NCBI GenBank assembly: GCA_028599035.1
Contig: JAQRMT010000006.1
Span: forward strand, 1-21,828
Reading direction: 5' to 3'
Source of the DNA: Gammaproteobacteria bacterium
GTDB lineage: Bacteria; Pseudomonadota; Gammaproteobacteria; PS1; Pseudothioglobaceae
Length of the DNA stretch: 21,828 nt
Below the pieces are notes generated by a model. That model worked only from the letters and a program-made list of their open reading frames with translations. It had not been told where the DNA came from and searched no databases. Shown here one piece after another: positions 1 through 7,645 of the stretch. Position 1 is the first letter of the stretch. Every line of letters starts with the position of its first letter. The position numbers were made by a program, and so were the translations under genes.

Positions 1-53
1 TTTTTGACTGCTTCTGCCTTGTCCACTGGTATGTAAAAATAAATTTGATACAT
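1..53 (-). CDS. NIF3-like / YqfO C-terminal-domain protein (partial, 5' end only)
   Basis: Seventeen codons are visible before the window edge and read MYQIYFYIPVDKAEAVK. This resembles the start of the small (about 100 residue) stand-alone proteins related to the inserted domain of NIF3/YqfO, which typically begin M-Y-K-L-x-F-x-V-P-x-E and continue V-K-x-A-L-F. The ATG at 53-51 overlaps the stop codon of the alkylation-repair gene by one base (TGATG), and an AAGGA ribosome site lies about 8 bases upstream, so the two are probably cotranscribed. The biochemical role of this family is not settled. The identification rests on a short N-terminus and is tentative. Confidence 0.5.
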   Translation of the reverse strand, partial: MYQIYFYIPVDKAEAVK

Positions 54-757
54 CAGAAATTTCCTTTTAAGTAATTCAGCCTTTCCGTCTCTTCCATGCG
101 TTCAATCGCATATCTTAAAGTCGTTCTAGGTAGTTGCGTGTAATTTTCTTGTAGAAAAGTTTTGCAAACATCAGGGTCTTTTTTATAAACCTCTCTAAGC
201 ATCCAGCCAACAGCTTTATGAATTAAATCCTGTTTATCATTCAGCAATAATTTGCTGATTTCGAGTGTTGGCGTGAATTCATTTTTCTTGATAAAGGCCC
301 AAGTTGCCACAACAGCAATACGCCGCTCCCATAAATCATTCGAGCGCGAAAAATCAAACAATAGGGGTAATTTTTCTGGATATTGGTGCAGAAAATCCCC
401 GACAATCTGTGGTGTGGTAGTGTCCACTAAATCCCAATTATTAACCGCCTGAATGTTGTCTATGTAATAACCAAATACTGCCCTTTGATTGCCAGTCTGA
501 TACTGATTAACCAGCATAATCAACCCACAATGACGCACCTCGTGAATAGGGTGATTGATAAGTTTGCCAATCTCTTCGAAACCAGTCGTTTTGAAATATT
601 GCTTGGCTACTTGCCGAGTTTGCGGCACACGCACTCCGATAAATTTATCAAACTCCGAATATTCACCTTTGCCAGTTTTAAAAAACCACTCGTTGGTTTT
701 TTTACGCTCAAGCGTTGCAAAAGACTCAAGCGTTTTAATTATTATGTTTGCATTCAT
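53..757 (-). CDS. AlkD-family DNA alkylation repair protein (HEAT-like DNA glycosylase)
   Basis: A 234-residue protein of the usual AlkD length. AlkD-type enzymes excise cationic alkylated bases such as 3-methyladenine and 7-methylguanine, wrapping DNA with HEAT-like helical repeats. Visible hallmarks are the N-N-W-D-L-V-D-T segment (W108, D112), matching the catalytic Trp/Asp pair of Bacillus cereus AlkD, and K-A-V-G-W-M-L-R-E (W185), matching the second cation-binding Trp. The N-terminal F-x-G-V-R-V-P segment near residues 40-45 is also typical. The start codon is only 18 bases from the divergent adenylyltransferase start, and no Shine-Dalgarno is seen. A NIF3-like gene follows with a one-base overlap. 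The family call is strong; substrate preference is not determined by the sequence. Confidence 0.88.
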   Translation of the reverse strand: MNANIIIKTLESFATLERKKTNEWFFKTGKGEYSEFDKFIGVRVPQTRQVAKQYFKTTGFEEIGKLINHPIHEVRHCGLIMLVNQYQTGNQRAVFGYYIDNIQAVNNWDLVDTTTPQIVGDFLHQYPEKLPLLFDFSRSNDLWERRIAVVATWAFIKKNEFTPTLEISKLLLNDKQDLIHKAVGWMLREVYKKDPDVCKTFLQENYTQLPRTTLRYAIERMEETERLNYLKGNF

Positions 758-761
758 AGGC

Positions 762-767
762 TATAAT
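762..767 (+). promoter_or_regulatory. Perfect -10 box (TATAAT) for the MoeB/ThiF-like gene
   Basis: TATAAT lies eight bases before the ATG at 776 in an 18-base gap between divergent genes. Usual spacing from -10 to the transcription start puts the start at or within a base or two of the ATG, so the mRNA would have almost no leader. The -35 region, inside the alkD-like coding sequence, is weak. The opposite strand carries TAAAAT at about 766-771, which could serve the alkylation-repair gene the same way. Confidence 0.5.
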
Positions 768-775
768 TTTAACTT

Positions 776-1546
776 ATGAATGATGAAAAATTACTTAGAT
801 ATTCTCGTCAAATCCTCTTGCCAGAAATAGGCATAGAAGGGCAGCAGGCGTTACTAGATTCTACAATGCTGTTAGTTGGCTTGGGTGGTTTGGGCTCTCC
901 CAGCGCCTTGTATCTCGCTGCTAGTGGTGTTGGGCATTTAATTATTGCCGATTTTGACCAAGTAGAATTGTCCAATCTTGCTCGCCAAGTTATTCATCAT
1001 ACGAGTGATATTGGCAAGGATAAAGTCGATTCTGCCAAAGAAAAAATGCTGGCAATTAACCCAGATATTCAAATCACTACTTTGGTAGATTTAAACGAGA
1101 GCAATATCAATGATTGGGTGCAAAAAGCTGATATTGTGCTTGATGGCACTGATAATTTCAATACCCGTTTTAAAATTAATCAAGCCTGCGTTGCCCAACG
1201 CACACCTTTGGTTTCAGCCGCAGTTATTCGTTTTGAAGGGCAGCTGTCTGTTTTTAAGGGTTATGAAGTGAATCAACCTTGTTACCAGTGCCTCTACTCA
1301 GTTATGGGAAACAGCAATGAAAATTGCACCAATAACGGCATTCTTGCCCCTGTTGCAGGAATGCTTGGCACTATGCAAGCACTACAGGCTATCAAGGTAT
1401 TGCTAAATTTAGGAGAGCAACTAACGGGCAAATTACTGATTATTGACGCACTAGATGTAAACTTTAGGACTGTAAAGTTAGGCAAAGATAAGCATTGTCC
1501 AATTTGTAATCAAATAAGTAAAAATACCCTCAATTTACATGCATAA
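776..1546 (+). CDS. moeB: HesA/MoeB/ThiF-family sulfur-carrier adenylyltransferase
   Basis: A 256-residue E1-like enzyme that adenylates the C-terminal glycine of a ubiquitin-fold sulfur carrier (MoaD for molybdopterin, ThiS for thiamine). The Rossmann nucleotide loop is G35-L-G-G-L-G-S, followed by D59-F-D-Q-V-E and S-N-L-A-R-Q. G-T-D-N is near residues 124-127, and zinc is bound by C169-x-x-C172 and C241-x-x-C244. The E-N-C184 position corresponds to the conserved cysteine of MoeB and ThiF. Length and the absence of a rhodanese domain fit bacterial MoeB or ThiF rather than the MOCS3 type. No moa or thi gene is adjacent, so the symbol is a best guess between the two. A perfect -10 box ends eight bases before the ATG. 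Confidence 0.85.
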   Translation: MNDEKLLRYSRQILLPEIGIEGQQALLDSTMLLVGLGGLGSPSALYLAASGVGHLIIADFDQVELSNLARQVIHHTSDIGKDKVDSAKEKMLAINPDIQITTLVDLNESNINDWVQKADIVLDGTDNFNTRFKINQACVAQRTPLVSAAVIRFEGQLSVFKGYEVNQPCYQCLYSVMGNSNENCTNNGILAPVAGMLGTMQALQAIKVLLNLGEQLTGKLLIIDALDVNFRTVKLGKDKHCPICNQISKNTLNLHA

Positions 1547-1580
1547 AATAGATAAAAGATTTATAAAAAAGGAATGAGTA

Positions 1581-1760
1581 ATGAATGTTGTAAAGGCGGA
1601 AACAAGAAAAATAATTGATTCTTTGCCAGAAGACAGTTCTTATGATGAAATTTTGAAAGAATTGGGTTTTGATAGAATAATAAAGAGTGGATTGCAAGAT
1701 TCGGTTGAGAATAAAACGATTTCAAATCAAGAGATGGGTGATAGAATTAAAGCATGGTAG
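1581..1760 (+). CDS. RelB/ParD-like type II antitoxin (small protein)
   Basis: A 59-residue protein starting MNVVKAETRKIIDSLPEDSS and ending DRIKAW. Segments such as R-K-I-I-D-S-L-P, S-Y-D-E-I and S-G-L-x-D-S, with I-S-N-Q-E-M near the end, are typical of the short antitoxins paired with RelE/ParE toxins: an N-terminal DNA-binding part, then a toxin-wrapping tail. An AAGGA ribosome site lies at 1569-1573. The stop codon TAG at 1758-1760 overlaps the toxin start (ATGGTAG), the usual translational coupling of such operons. The antitoxin reading frame appears intact although its toxin is broken. Family identity is inferred from pattern and context. Confidence 0.72.
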   Translation: MNVVKAETRKIIDSLPEDSSYDEILKELGFDRIIKSGLQDSVENKTISNQEMGDRIKAW

Positions 1761-2036
1761 TCATTTATTGGACAAAAGAGTCTGAACTTTGGATACAATT
1801 ATATTGCACAAGATGATAAATTAGTTGCTAAAAAAGTTGTTAATGAAATACACCAAAAGGCTCAGATATTAAAATCATTTCCAGAGATTGGATATGATTA
1901 TTCAAGCGATGAGAATAAAGAAATTAGGATATTACTTTATGGGCATTATAGAATTGCATATTTGATAACAGATACAAATACGATTGATATTTTAGGTGTC
2001 TTTCATGGTGCATTAATTGTTGAAAAATACTTCTAA
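1754..2036 (+). pseudogene. ParE/RelE-like toxin, frameshifted
   Basis: The ATG at 1754 overlaps the antitoxin stop and opens V-I-Y-W-T-K-E-S-E-L, a normal ParE N-terminus. That frame stops with TGA at 1814-1816 after 20 codons. The rest of the toxin is in the next frame from about 1791 to TAA at 2034-2036: G-Y-N-Y-I-A-Q-D-D, then F-P-E-I-G-Y, E-I-R-I-L-L-Y-G-H-Y-R-I-A-Y-L-I and F-H-G-A-L. In the family about 11 residues separate W-T from the Y-D-Y-I-A motif; here about seven do. A small deletion (about 11 bases, net -2 modulo 3) near 1787-1793 would explain both the gap and the frame change. No ATG, GTG or TTG restart is available just downstream. The C-terminal half lies in the antitoxin's own frame, separated only by its TAG. 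Either a true pseudogene or a sequencing error. Confidence 0.72.
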
Positions 2037-2067
2037 AACTAACGATACAACCTCAACAAAGACAAAA

Positions 2068-3528
2068 TTATTGATGGTAGTTTGGGGCTTCTTTGGTTAT
2101 CGAAACATCATGCACATGAGATTCAACCATACCTGCTGAGGTTACTTGGACAAAAGTGGCGTCGGTGCGCATTTTGTCTAGCGTTGCGCAACCTGTGTAA
2201 CCCATTGACGACCTAACACCACCGAGCATTTGGTGGATGATAGGGCGGATAGAGCCTTTAAAGGGGACGCGACCTTCAATGCCTTCTGGGACCAATTTGT
2301 CCGCTTTAGAATCTGCTTGAAAATAGCGATCAGATGATCCGTGCGCTTGATTCATTGCTCCTAATGAGCCCATGCCACGATAGGATTTGTAAGAACGACC
2401 TTGATAAAGCTCAACTTCGCCTGGAGATTCTTCCGTGCCTGCTAGCATTGAGCCAAGCATCACGCAATAAGCGCCAGCGGCAAAGGCTTTAGCGATATCA
2501 CCAGAATAACGAATACCGCCATCGGCAATTAGTGGTACGCCCGTGCCTTTGAGTGCATCGGCCACATCAGAAATAGCGGTGATTTGTGGCACGCCGACAC
2601 CAGCAACAATGCGAGTAGTGCAGATACTACCTGGGCCGATGCCGACTTTAACACAGTCTGCACCTGCTTTGACTAAATCTAGTGCTGCTACACCAGTGGC
2701 AATATTGCCGGCAATAATGTTTAAATTTGGGTGTTTGTTTTTGGTTTTTTTGACTCTGTCTAACACGCCCTGAGAATGACCATGTGCAGTGTCAATCACA
2801 ACAACATCAACCCCTGCTTTAACCAGTGCGTCAATACGCTTTCCTGTGCCAGCACCTACGCCAACTGCAGCGCCTACTCGTAATTGTTCTTTGTCATCTT
2901 TGCAGGCGTTAGGGAAGTCAGTTGATTTTTGAATATCACGAACAGTAATCATACCTTGCAAAGTAAAGTCATCACTGGTGATAATGACGCGTTCAATGCG
3001 GTGTTTGTGTAATAAGGCGCGCACTTTGCTCATATCTGTGCCTTCTGTAACGGTGATGAGTTGGCGTTGCGGTGTCATCACATTTTCAACCAAGTTACTC
3101 AGATTGGTTTCAAAGCGAACATCTCTACTTGTTACTATGCCAACAATGGTATCACCCTCTACTACAGGCAATGCTGAAATTTTGTATTGCTGTTGTTTGT
3201 CATACACATCTTTAATTGTTGCGGTGGCATCGATGGTAATTGGGTTTCTAATAATGCCAGATTCAAAGCGTTTAACTTTGTGCACTTCTGCTGCCTGTTC
3301 TGCGGATGACATATTTTTATGAATAATACCAATGCCACCTTCTTGTGCCATTGTAATTGCTAGGCTGGCTTCAGTTACTGTATCCATTGCTGCCGATAGA
3401 ATAGGAGTGTTTAGCGTAATGTTTTTAGTTAATTGTGTTTTTAAGTTAACCTCTTTTGGCATAATGGTCGAATGTGCGGGTACAAGTAATACATCGTCAA
3501 AAGTAAGTGCGGTTTTTAGTAGGTTCAT
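2068..3528 (-). CDS. guaB: Inosine-5'-monophosphate dehydrogenase
   Basis: Oxidises IMP to XMP with NAD+, the committed step of GMP synthesis in the cytosol. The 486-residue length matches bacterial IMPDH (about 488). The N-terminus has T-F-D-D-V-L-L-V-P. Two CBS domains occupy roughly residues 92-205, inserted in the TIM barrel, and the active-site loop G-P-G-S-I-C303-T-T-R carries the catalytic cysteine. A-D-G-G-I-R and the C-terminal Y-R-G-M-G-S flap are also present. A strong ribosome site (GGAGA, 3536-3540) sits 7-8 bases before the ATG. The upstream SH3-anchor gene ends one base before this start, so it is the last gene of a valS operon. The usual partner guaA is not adjacent in this window. 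Confidence 0.97.
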   Translation of the reverse strand: MNLLKTALTFDDVLLVPAHSTIMPKEVNLKTQLTKNITLNTPILSAAMDTVTEASLAITMAQEGGIGIIHKNMSSAEQAAEVHKVKRFESGIIRNPITIDATATIKDVYDKQQQYKISALPVVEGDTIVGIVTSRDVRFETNLSNLVENVMTPQRQLITVTEGTDMSKVRALLHKHRIERVIITSDDFTLQGMITVRDIQKSTDFPNACKDDKEQLRVGAAVGVGAGTGKRIDALVKAGVDVVVIDTAHGHSQGVLDRVKKTKNKHPNLNIIAGNIATGVAALDLVKAGADCVKVGIGPGSICTTRIVAGVGVPQITAISDVADALKGTGVPLIADGGIRYSGDIAKAFAAGAYCVMLGSMLAGTEESPGEVELYQGRSYKSYRGMGSLGAMNQAHGSSDRYFQADSKADKLVPEGIEGRVPFKGSIRPIIHQMLGGVRSSMGYTGCATLDKMRTDATFVQVTSAGMVESHVHDVSITKEAPNYHQ

Positions 3529-3529
3529 T

Positions 3530-4186
3530 TTAAAATCTCCTTTGATTTGTGCGTTTTTGGAAAATAAAGCCTGTCATAAAGCCAAAAAATAAGACCAATG
3601 CACCAACGATAAACCAGTTTCTAGCACTGGCCTCTTGCCCAACGGTGTTATTATTTTGCAATAACTTTAATTCTGCTTTTAGTTGTAGTGTTTGTTTTTT
3701 AAGGTTTTTATTTTTATATTCGAGCTTGAGAGCGTCTTTATACACTTGTTTAACATGTTCTTTTTCTGATTCTAATTTACCAGATTGAATAGATAATTCT
3801 GCATTTTTTGCCTTTAAATCAGCCACCTGTTTTTCGAGTTCTTTGTTTCTATCATTTTTCTTAGAGAGTGATAATTGGTTGTTATTGTTACTGCGTTTAA
3901 GCGCTTCTAATTGCACTCTTGCAGGCTCGTTAGAGGTTAAGTAGCGTGAAATAATCCAACCAATAGTTTGTTCAAATTTAACCTTAGTCCAACCATCTTC
4001 GGTGGCTAAAATTTCTAACTTAGTGCCAGAATCTAGCATTTTAATAAGGTTACTAGGGCTGTTTTGAATTTTATTTTCAGAGCGCATAGGAATAGGCACC
4101 ATGTCAGTTACATAGACGAATGATTCAGCATTTACCATTGAGTATGATAATAAAAGTATTGGAAATAAAATATTTTTTAATTTCAT
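3530..4186 (-). CDS. SH3 domain, coiled-coil, membrane-anchored periplasmic protein (YgiM/TIGR04211-like)
   Basis: A 218-residue protein with a cleavable signal peptide (residues 1-20, ending V-N-A before E-S-F). A bacterial SH3 domain follows at about 22-88, with V-T-D-x-x-x-I-P-M-R-S, G-T-K-L-E-I-L and G-W-T-K-V-K-F. A Lys/Glu/Leu-rich coiled coil spans about 95-178, and one transmembrane helix (N-W-F-I-V-G-A-L-V-L-F-F) about 190-210, ending with a basic tail. This is the architecture of the SH3-and-anchor family, including E. coli YgiM. It is predicted to display the SH3 and coiled coil in the periplasm from the inner membrane; the ligand is unknown. The ATG overlaps the valS stop by four bases (ATGA), and guaB follows after one base. 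Confidence 0.83.
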   Translation of the reverse strand: MKLKNILFPILLLSYSMVNAESFVYVTDMVPIPMRSENKIQNSPSNLIKMLDSGTKLEILATEDGWTKVKFEQTIGWIISRYLTSNEPARVQLEALKRSNNNNQLSLSKKNDRNKELEKQVADLKAKNAELSIQSGKLESEKEHVKQVYKDALKLEYKNKNLKKQTLQLKAELKLLQNNNTVGQEASARNWFIVGALVLFFGFMTGFIFQKRTNQRRF

Positions 4187-6930
4187 AAGTTGTTTATTTT
4201 CCCCAATTGTATTGATAAGTCAGCAATGGCATTTTCTGTTGAAGTTAGCCTTTCCCTTTCTATATTTACAATAGCCTCAGGCGCACTATTGACGAACTTT
4301 TCATTGTTTAATTTTCCTTCAAATTGCATCTTTTGTTGGTTTAGTTTCTCAATTTCTTTATTTAGCCGTGCAATCTCTTGCTCTTTATCAATCAATCCTG
4401 CCAAAGGAATGAGGATTTTCATCTCTCCCACTAATGCTGTAGCTGATTCAGGCGCTTCTTCGCTAGGAGGAAGTTTATCCAGTGTTTGCATTTTTAACAA
4501 AGCGTTTAAGATATTGGCGTTATTATCAAGATAAGCCTCATCATTTGCACTAAAGCCCTGTACAAAGCAATTCAGCGGTTTGTTGGGTGAAATATTCATC
4601 TCGCCACGGATTTGACGCACACCCAAGATGAACGATTGCAGCCATTGAATTTCCGCCTCAGAGTTTGCTGAGATGAGTTGTGAATCAACTTCTGGATAAG
4701 ATTTACTCATCAAACTACTGTTGTCTTTGCCAAGGATAGTATTACACTGTTCAAAGATTTCCTCAGTAATGAAGGGGATGATAGGGTGGAGCAAAGTAAC
4801 GATTTCATTCAAGACTTTAATCAGCGTGGCTTGTGTGCCAGTTTTGGTGGTTTCATCCGCTAATAAAGGTTTGGATAATTCTAAATACCAATCGCAATAA
4901 TCACCCCAAACAAATTCGTAGAGCTCTTGGCTCATTAAATCTAGGCGATAATCGCTTAAATGCTTTTCAACTTTGGCTTTGGTGTCTTGTAAACGAGACA
5001 AAATCCACGCATCAGCCGTTGATATTTGTGCACTTGGGTTAATGGTTTCACCCTCGAGTTTCATCAACACAAATCGAGAGGCATTCCAAAGTTTGTTGCA
5101 AAAATTGCGATAACCTTCAACCCGTTTGAGGTCAAATTTAATATCCCGCCCAAAAGAGGCGAGAGCGGCGAAAGTGAAGCGCAACGCATCAGTGCCAAAT
5201 GCAGGAATACCATCAGTAAACTCTTTCTTGGTTTGCTTTTTGATTTTTTCTGCCATTTTTGGCTGCATCATGCCTTGGGTTCTTTTTTCGAGTAAATCCG
5301 CTAAGGATATGCCATCAATCAAATCAATTGGGTCTAAGACATTGCCTTTGGACTTAGACATTTTTTGCCCCTGTCCATCTCTGATTAAGCCAGTGATATA
5401 AATGTCTTTGAACGGCACTTCGCCAGTAAATTTCAACCCGAACATAATCATTCGTGCCACCCAAAAGAAAATAATATCAAAGCCCGTCACCAAAACATCG
5501 GTTGGGTAAAAGCGTGCCAAATCAGGGGTTTTCTCAGGCCAGCCCAAGGTTGAAAATGGCCACAGAGCAGAGGAAAACCAAGTGTCAAGTACATCTTCAT
5601 CTTGCCTAAGTGATACACCTTCTCCTGCTTGCTTTTGCGCCTCTTCAAGTGAATCTGCCACAAAAATATTGCCTTTGTCGTCATACCATGCGGGAATGCG
5701 ATGTCCCCACCAAATTTGGCGCGAAATACACCAATCTTGAATGTTGTCCATCCAGTTGTAATAAGTTTTGTCCCAGTTTTGTGGAATAAAGCGAATTTCG
5801 CCATTTTTCACCGCATCAATTGCAGGCTGTGCCAATGGTGCAATTTTCACAAACCATTGGTCGGTTAGATAAGGCTCTAGAATTGCACCAGAACGGTCGC
5901 CTCGTGGCGGGGTAAGTTTGTGTGGCTCAACTTTTACCAGTAGTCCAGCATTATCTAAATCTTGAATAATTTTTTTGCGTGCTTTAAATCGGTCCAGACC
6001 TTGGTAAACAGCCGGGGCATTTTCACCCATTTTTGCATCTGGAGTGAGCAGGTTGATTACTTCCATTTTGTGGCGTTGACCAACTTCCCAATCATTAAAA
6101 TCATGCGCTGGAGTGATTTTCACACAGCCTGTGCCAAATTCTATATCCACATAATCATCAGCAATAATAGGAATTTTTCTATCAGTCATTGGCACACACA
6201 CCCATTTACCAACAATGTCTTTGTAACGCTCATCGTTTGGATTGACCGCTAAGGCACCATCCGCCAAAATAGTTTCTGGTCGAGTGGTGGCAATTTCCAT
6301 AAAACCATCACCATCAACAAACGGGTATTTCACATGGTGCATAAAACCATTTTCTTCTTGTGCAACCACCTCTAAATCAGAAATAGCGGTTTGCAATACT
6401 GGATCCCAATTTACCAAGCGCTTACCACGATAAATTAACCCTTCTTTGTGTAGTCGAATAAAGACTTTTTTTACCGCATCTGAAAGCCCTTCATCCATCG
6501 TAAAACGCTCTTTATCCCAATCCACTGAAGCACCTAAACGACGCATTTGCGAAGTAATTGTGCCACCAGACTGTTCTTTCCAATCCCAAATTTTTTCAAT
6601 GAATTTTTCTCGACCAACTTCATGGCGAGTAATGTCTTGAGCGGCTAATTGACGCTCAACCACCATTTGTGTAGCAATGCCCGCATGATCTGTGCCTGGT
6701 TGCCACAGCGTTTGTTCGCCTTTTCCACGATGATAACGCGTTAATACATCCATAATGGTGTGTTGAAATGCGTGCCCCATATGTAAACTACCTGTTACAT
6801 TTGGCGGTGGCAGCATAATGCAATAGGCATTTTTGCTGGCGTCGTTTGAGTTTGAAGAGAATAAATTTTGATTTTCCCAAAGCGAGCGATATTTGGCTTC
6901 GATTTGTTCAGGGTTGTAGGTTTTTTCCAT
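4183..6930 (-). CDS. valS: Valyl-tRNA synthetase
   Basis: A class I synthetase charging tRNA-Val. I choose the ATG at 6930 (MEKTYNPEQIEAKY, 915 residues), because the N-terminus then matches the family; an in-frame TTG lies 30 bases further upstream. The HIGH motif is H50-M-G-H after P-P-P-N-V-T-G-S-L, and the KMSKS loop is K523-M-S-K-S. The editing domain lies between (T-T-R-P-E-T-I-L-A-D near residues 217-226), and a C-terminal coiled-coil arm (E-I-A-R-L-N-K-E-I-E-K-L) ends the protein. A TATAAT box at 6960-6965 on this strand puts the transcription start about 23 bases upstream of the ATG. It heads an operon with the SH3-anchor gene and guaB. Confidence 0.96.
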   Translation of the reverse strand: MEKTYNPEQIEAKYRSLWENQNLFSSNSNDASKNAYCIMLPPPNVTGSLHMGHAFQHTIMDVLTRYHRGKGEQTLWQPGTDHAGIATQMVVERQLAAQDITRHEVGREKFIEKIWDWKEQSGGTITSQMRRLGASVDWDKERFTMDEGLSDAVKKVFIRLHKEGLIYRGKRLVNWDPVLQTAISDLEVVAQEENGFMHHVKYPFVDGDGFMEIATTRPETILADGALAVNPNDERYKDIVGKWVCVPMTDRKIPIIADDYVDIEFGTGCVKITPAHDFNDWEVGQRHKMEVINLLTPDAKMGENAPAVYQGLDRFKARKKIIQDLDNAGLLVKVEPHKLTPPRGDRSGAILEPYLTDQWFVKIAPLAQPAIDAVKNGEIRFIPQNWDKTYYNWMDNIQDWCISRQIWWGHRIPAWYDDKGNIFVADSLEEAQKQAGEGVSLRQDEDVLDTWFSSALWPFSTLGWPEKTPDLARFYPTDVLVTGFDIIFFWVARMIMFGLKFTGEVPFKDIYITGLIRDGQGQKMSKSKGNVLDPIDLIDGISLADLLEKRTQGMMQPKMAEKIKKQTKKEFTDGIPAFGTDALRFTFAALASFGRDIKFDLKRVEGYRNFCNKLWNASRFVLMKLEGETINPSAQISTADAWILSRLQDTKAKVEKHLSDYRLDLMSQELYEFVWGDYCDWYLELSKPLLADETTKTGTQATLIKVLNEIVTLLHPIIPFITEEIFEQCNTILGKDNSSLMSKSYPEVDSQLISANSEAEIQWLQSFILGVRQIRGEMNISPNKPLNCFVQGFSANDEAYLDNNANILNALLKMQTLDKLPPSEEAPESATALVGEMKILIPLAGLIDKEQEIARLNKEIEKLNQQKMQFEGKLNNEKFVNSAPEAIVNIERERLTSTENAIADLSIQLGKINNL

Positions 6931-6959
6931 TAACTTATAAAGATGGATTAAACTGCGCA

Positions 6960-6965
6960 ATTATA
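6960..6965 (-). promoter_or_regulatory. Perfect -10 box (TATAAT) for valS
   Basis: Read on the minus strand, 6965-6960 is TATAAT; transcription would begin near 6953, 23 bases before the chosen valS ATG. The -35 region is poor. The same AT-rich core reads TATACT on the plus strand (6962-6967) and may serve the divergent GIY-YIG gene. The box lies upstream of the ATG at 6930, consistent with that start. Confidence 0.5.
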
Positions 6966-6987
6966 CTATATGATGGCGAATAAATTG

Positions 6988-7260
6988 ATGAATAAACCTT
7001 GGTTTGTGTATTTATTACGATGTGCGAATGATGCGCTGTATTGTGGGGTAACCAACGATATAGACAAACGCCTTCGTCAGCACAATGGCGAGATTGTTGG
7101 CGGTGCCAAATACACTCGAGCAAATGCGCCTTGTAAGTTGGTGTATCAAGAAAAAGCCAAGGATAGGAGTGCCGCATTAAAACGAGAGTGTGAGATTAAG
7201 GCAATGACGCGTAGTGATAAGTTGTTACTTATTGACAATGACCTTATAATAACCAAATGA
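6988..7260 (+). CDS. GIY-YIG nuclease superfamily protein (YhbQ/UPF0213-like)
   Basis: A small single-domain GIY-YIG protein. The start at 6988 (MNKPWFVYLLRC, 90 residues) aligns with the normal YhbQ N-terminus; ATGs at 6970 and 6973 would add four to six residues, and none has a good ribosome site. Hallmarks are W-F-V-Y-L-L-R-C, L-Y-C-G-V-T-N-D (the YIG half), a R-L-R-Q-H-N segment, A-K-Y-T-R and a late L-K-R-E-C-E-I-K containing the metal-binding glutamate. The family is related to repair and recombination endonucleases; E. coli YhbQ has been linked to DNA processing, but the in vivo role is unclear. The stop overlaps the gloA start by four bases (ATGA). Confidence 0.85.
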   Translation: MNKPWFVYLLRCANDALYCGVTNDIDKRLRQHNGEIVGGAKYTRANAPCKLVYQEKAKDRSAALKRECEIKAMTRSDKLLLIDNDLIITK

Positions 7261-7643
7261 GAATCTTACACACAATGTTGCGAGTAGGGGATTTGGACAA
7301 ATCCATTGCCTTTTATACTGAAGTTTTAGGGATGCACTTATTGCGTCAAAAAGACTATCCTAAGGGCGAATTTACGCTGGCGTTTTTAGGCTATGGTTCT
7401 GAGGCTGAGAATACAGCATTGGAATTGACTTATAATTGGGGTAAAAACAATTACGAAATAGGCGCAGGGTTCGGACATATTGCCATTAATGTGAAAGATG
7501 TCTATCAGGCCGTTATAAGTGCAAAAGAGCAGGGTGTTAAAGTTGTCCGTGAAGCTGGGCCCATGAATGCTGGGGATACCATTGTTGCCTTTTTAAAAGA
7601 CCCTGATGGTTATGAAATAGAATTGTTATCTAAAGGTTTTTAG
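7257..7643 (+). CDS. gloA: Lactoylglutathione lyase (glyoxalase I)
   Basis: Isomerises the hemithioacetal of methylglyoxal and glutathione to S-lactoylglutathione, detoxifying a glycolytic by-product in the cytosol. At 128 residues it matches the short bacterial nickel-type enzymes. The four metal ligands fall at the same positions as in E. coli GloA: H5, E56, H74 and E122. The family signatures M-L-R-V-G-D-L-D-K-S-I-x-F-Y and G-x-G-F-G-H-I-A are clear. It is translationally coupled to the GIY-YIG gene and ends two bases from the convergent recR stop, leaving no room for a separate terminator. Confidence 0.95.
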   Translation: MRILHTMLRVGDLDKSIAFYTEVLGMHLLRQKDYPKGEFTLAFLGYGSEAENTALELTYNWGKNNYEIGAGFGHIAINVKDVYQAVISAKEQGVKVVREAGPMNAGDTIVAFLKDPDGYEIELLSKGF

Positions 7644-7645
7644 GT

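Noticed and set aside
776..1546. ThiF as the specific identity of the adenylyltransferase
   Set aside because: Motifs are shared by MoeB and ThiF and no thi or moa neighbours are present; kept as MoeB/ThiF-type with moeB as best guess.
2037..2067. Search for a terminator between the toxin remnant and guaB
   Set aside because: The 31-base gap contains no inverted repeat with a T-run on either strand.
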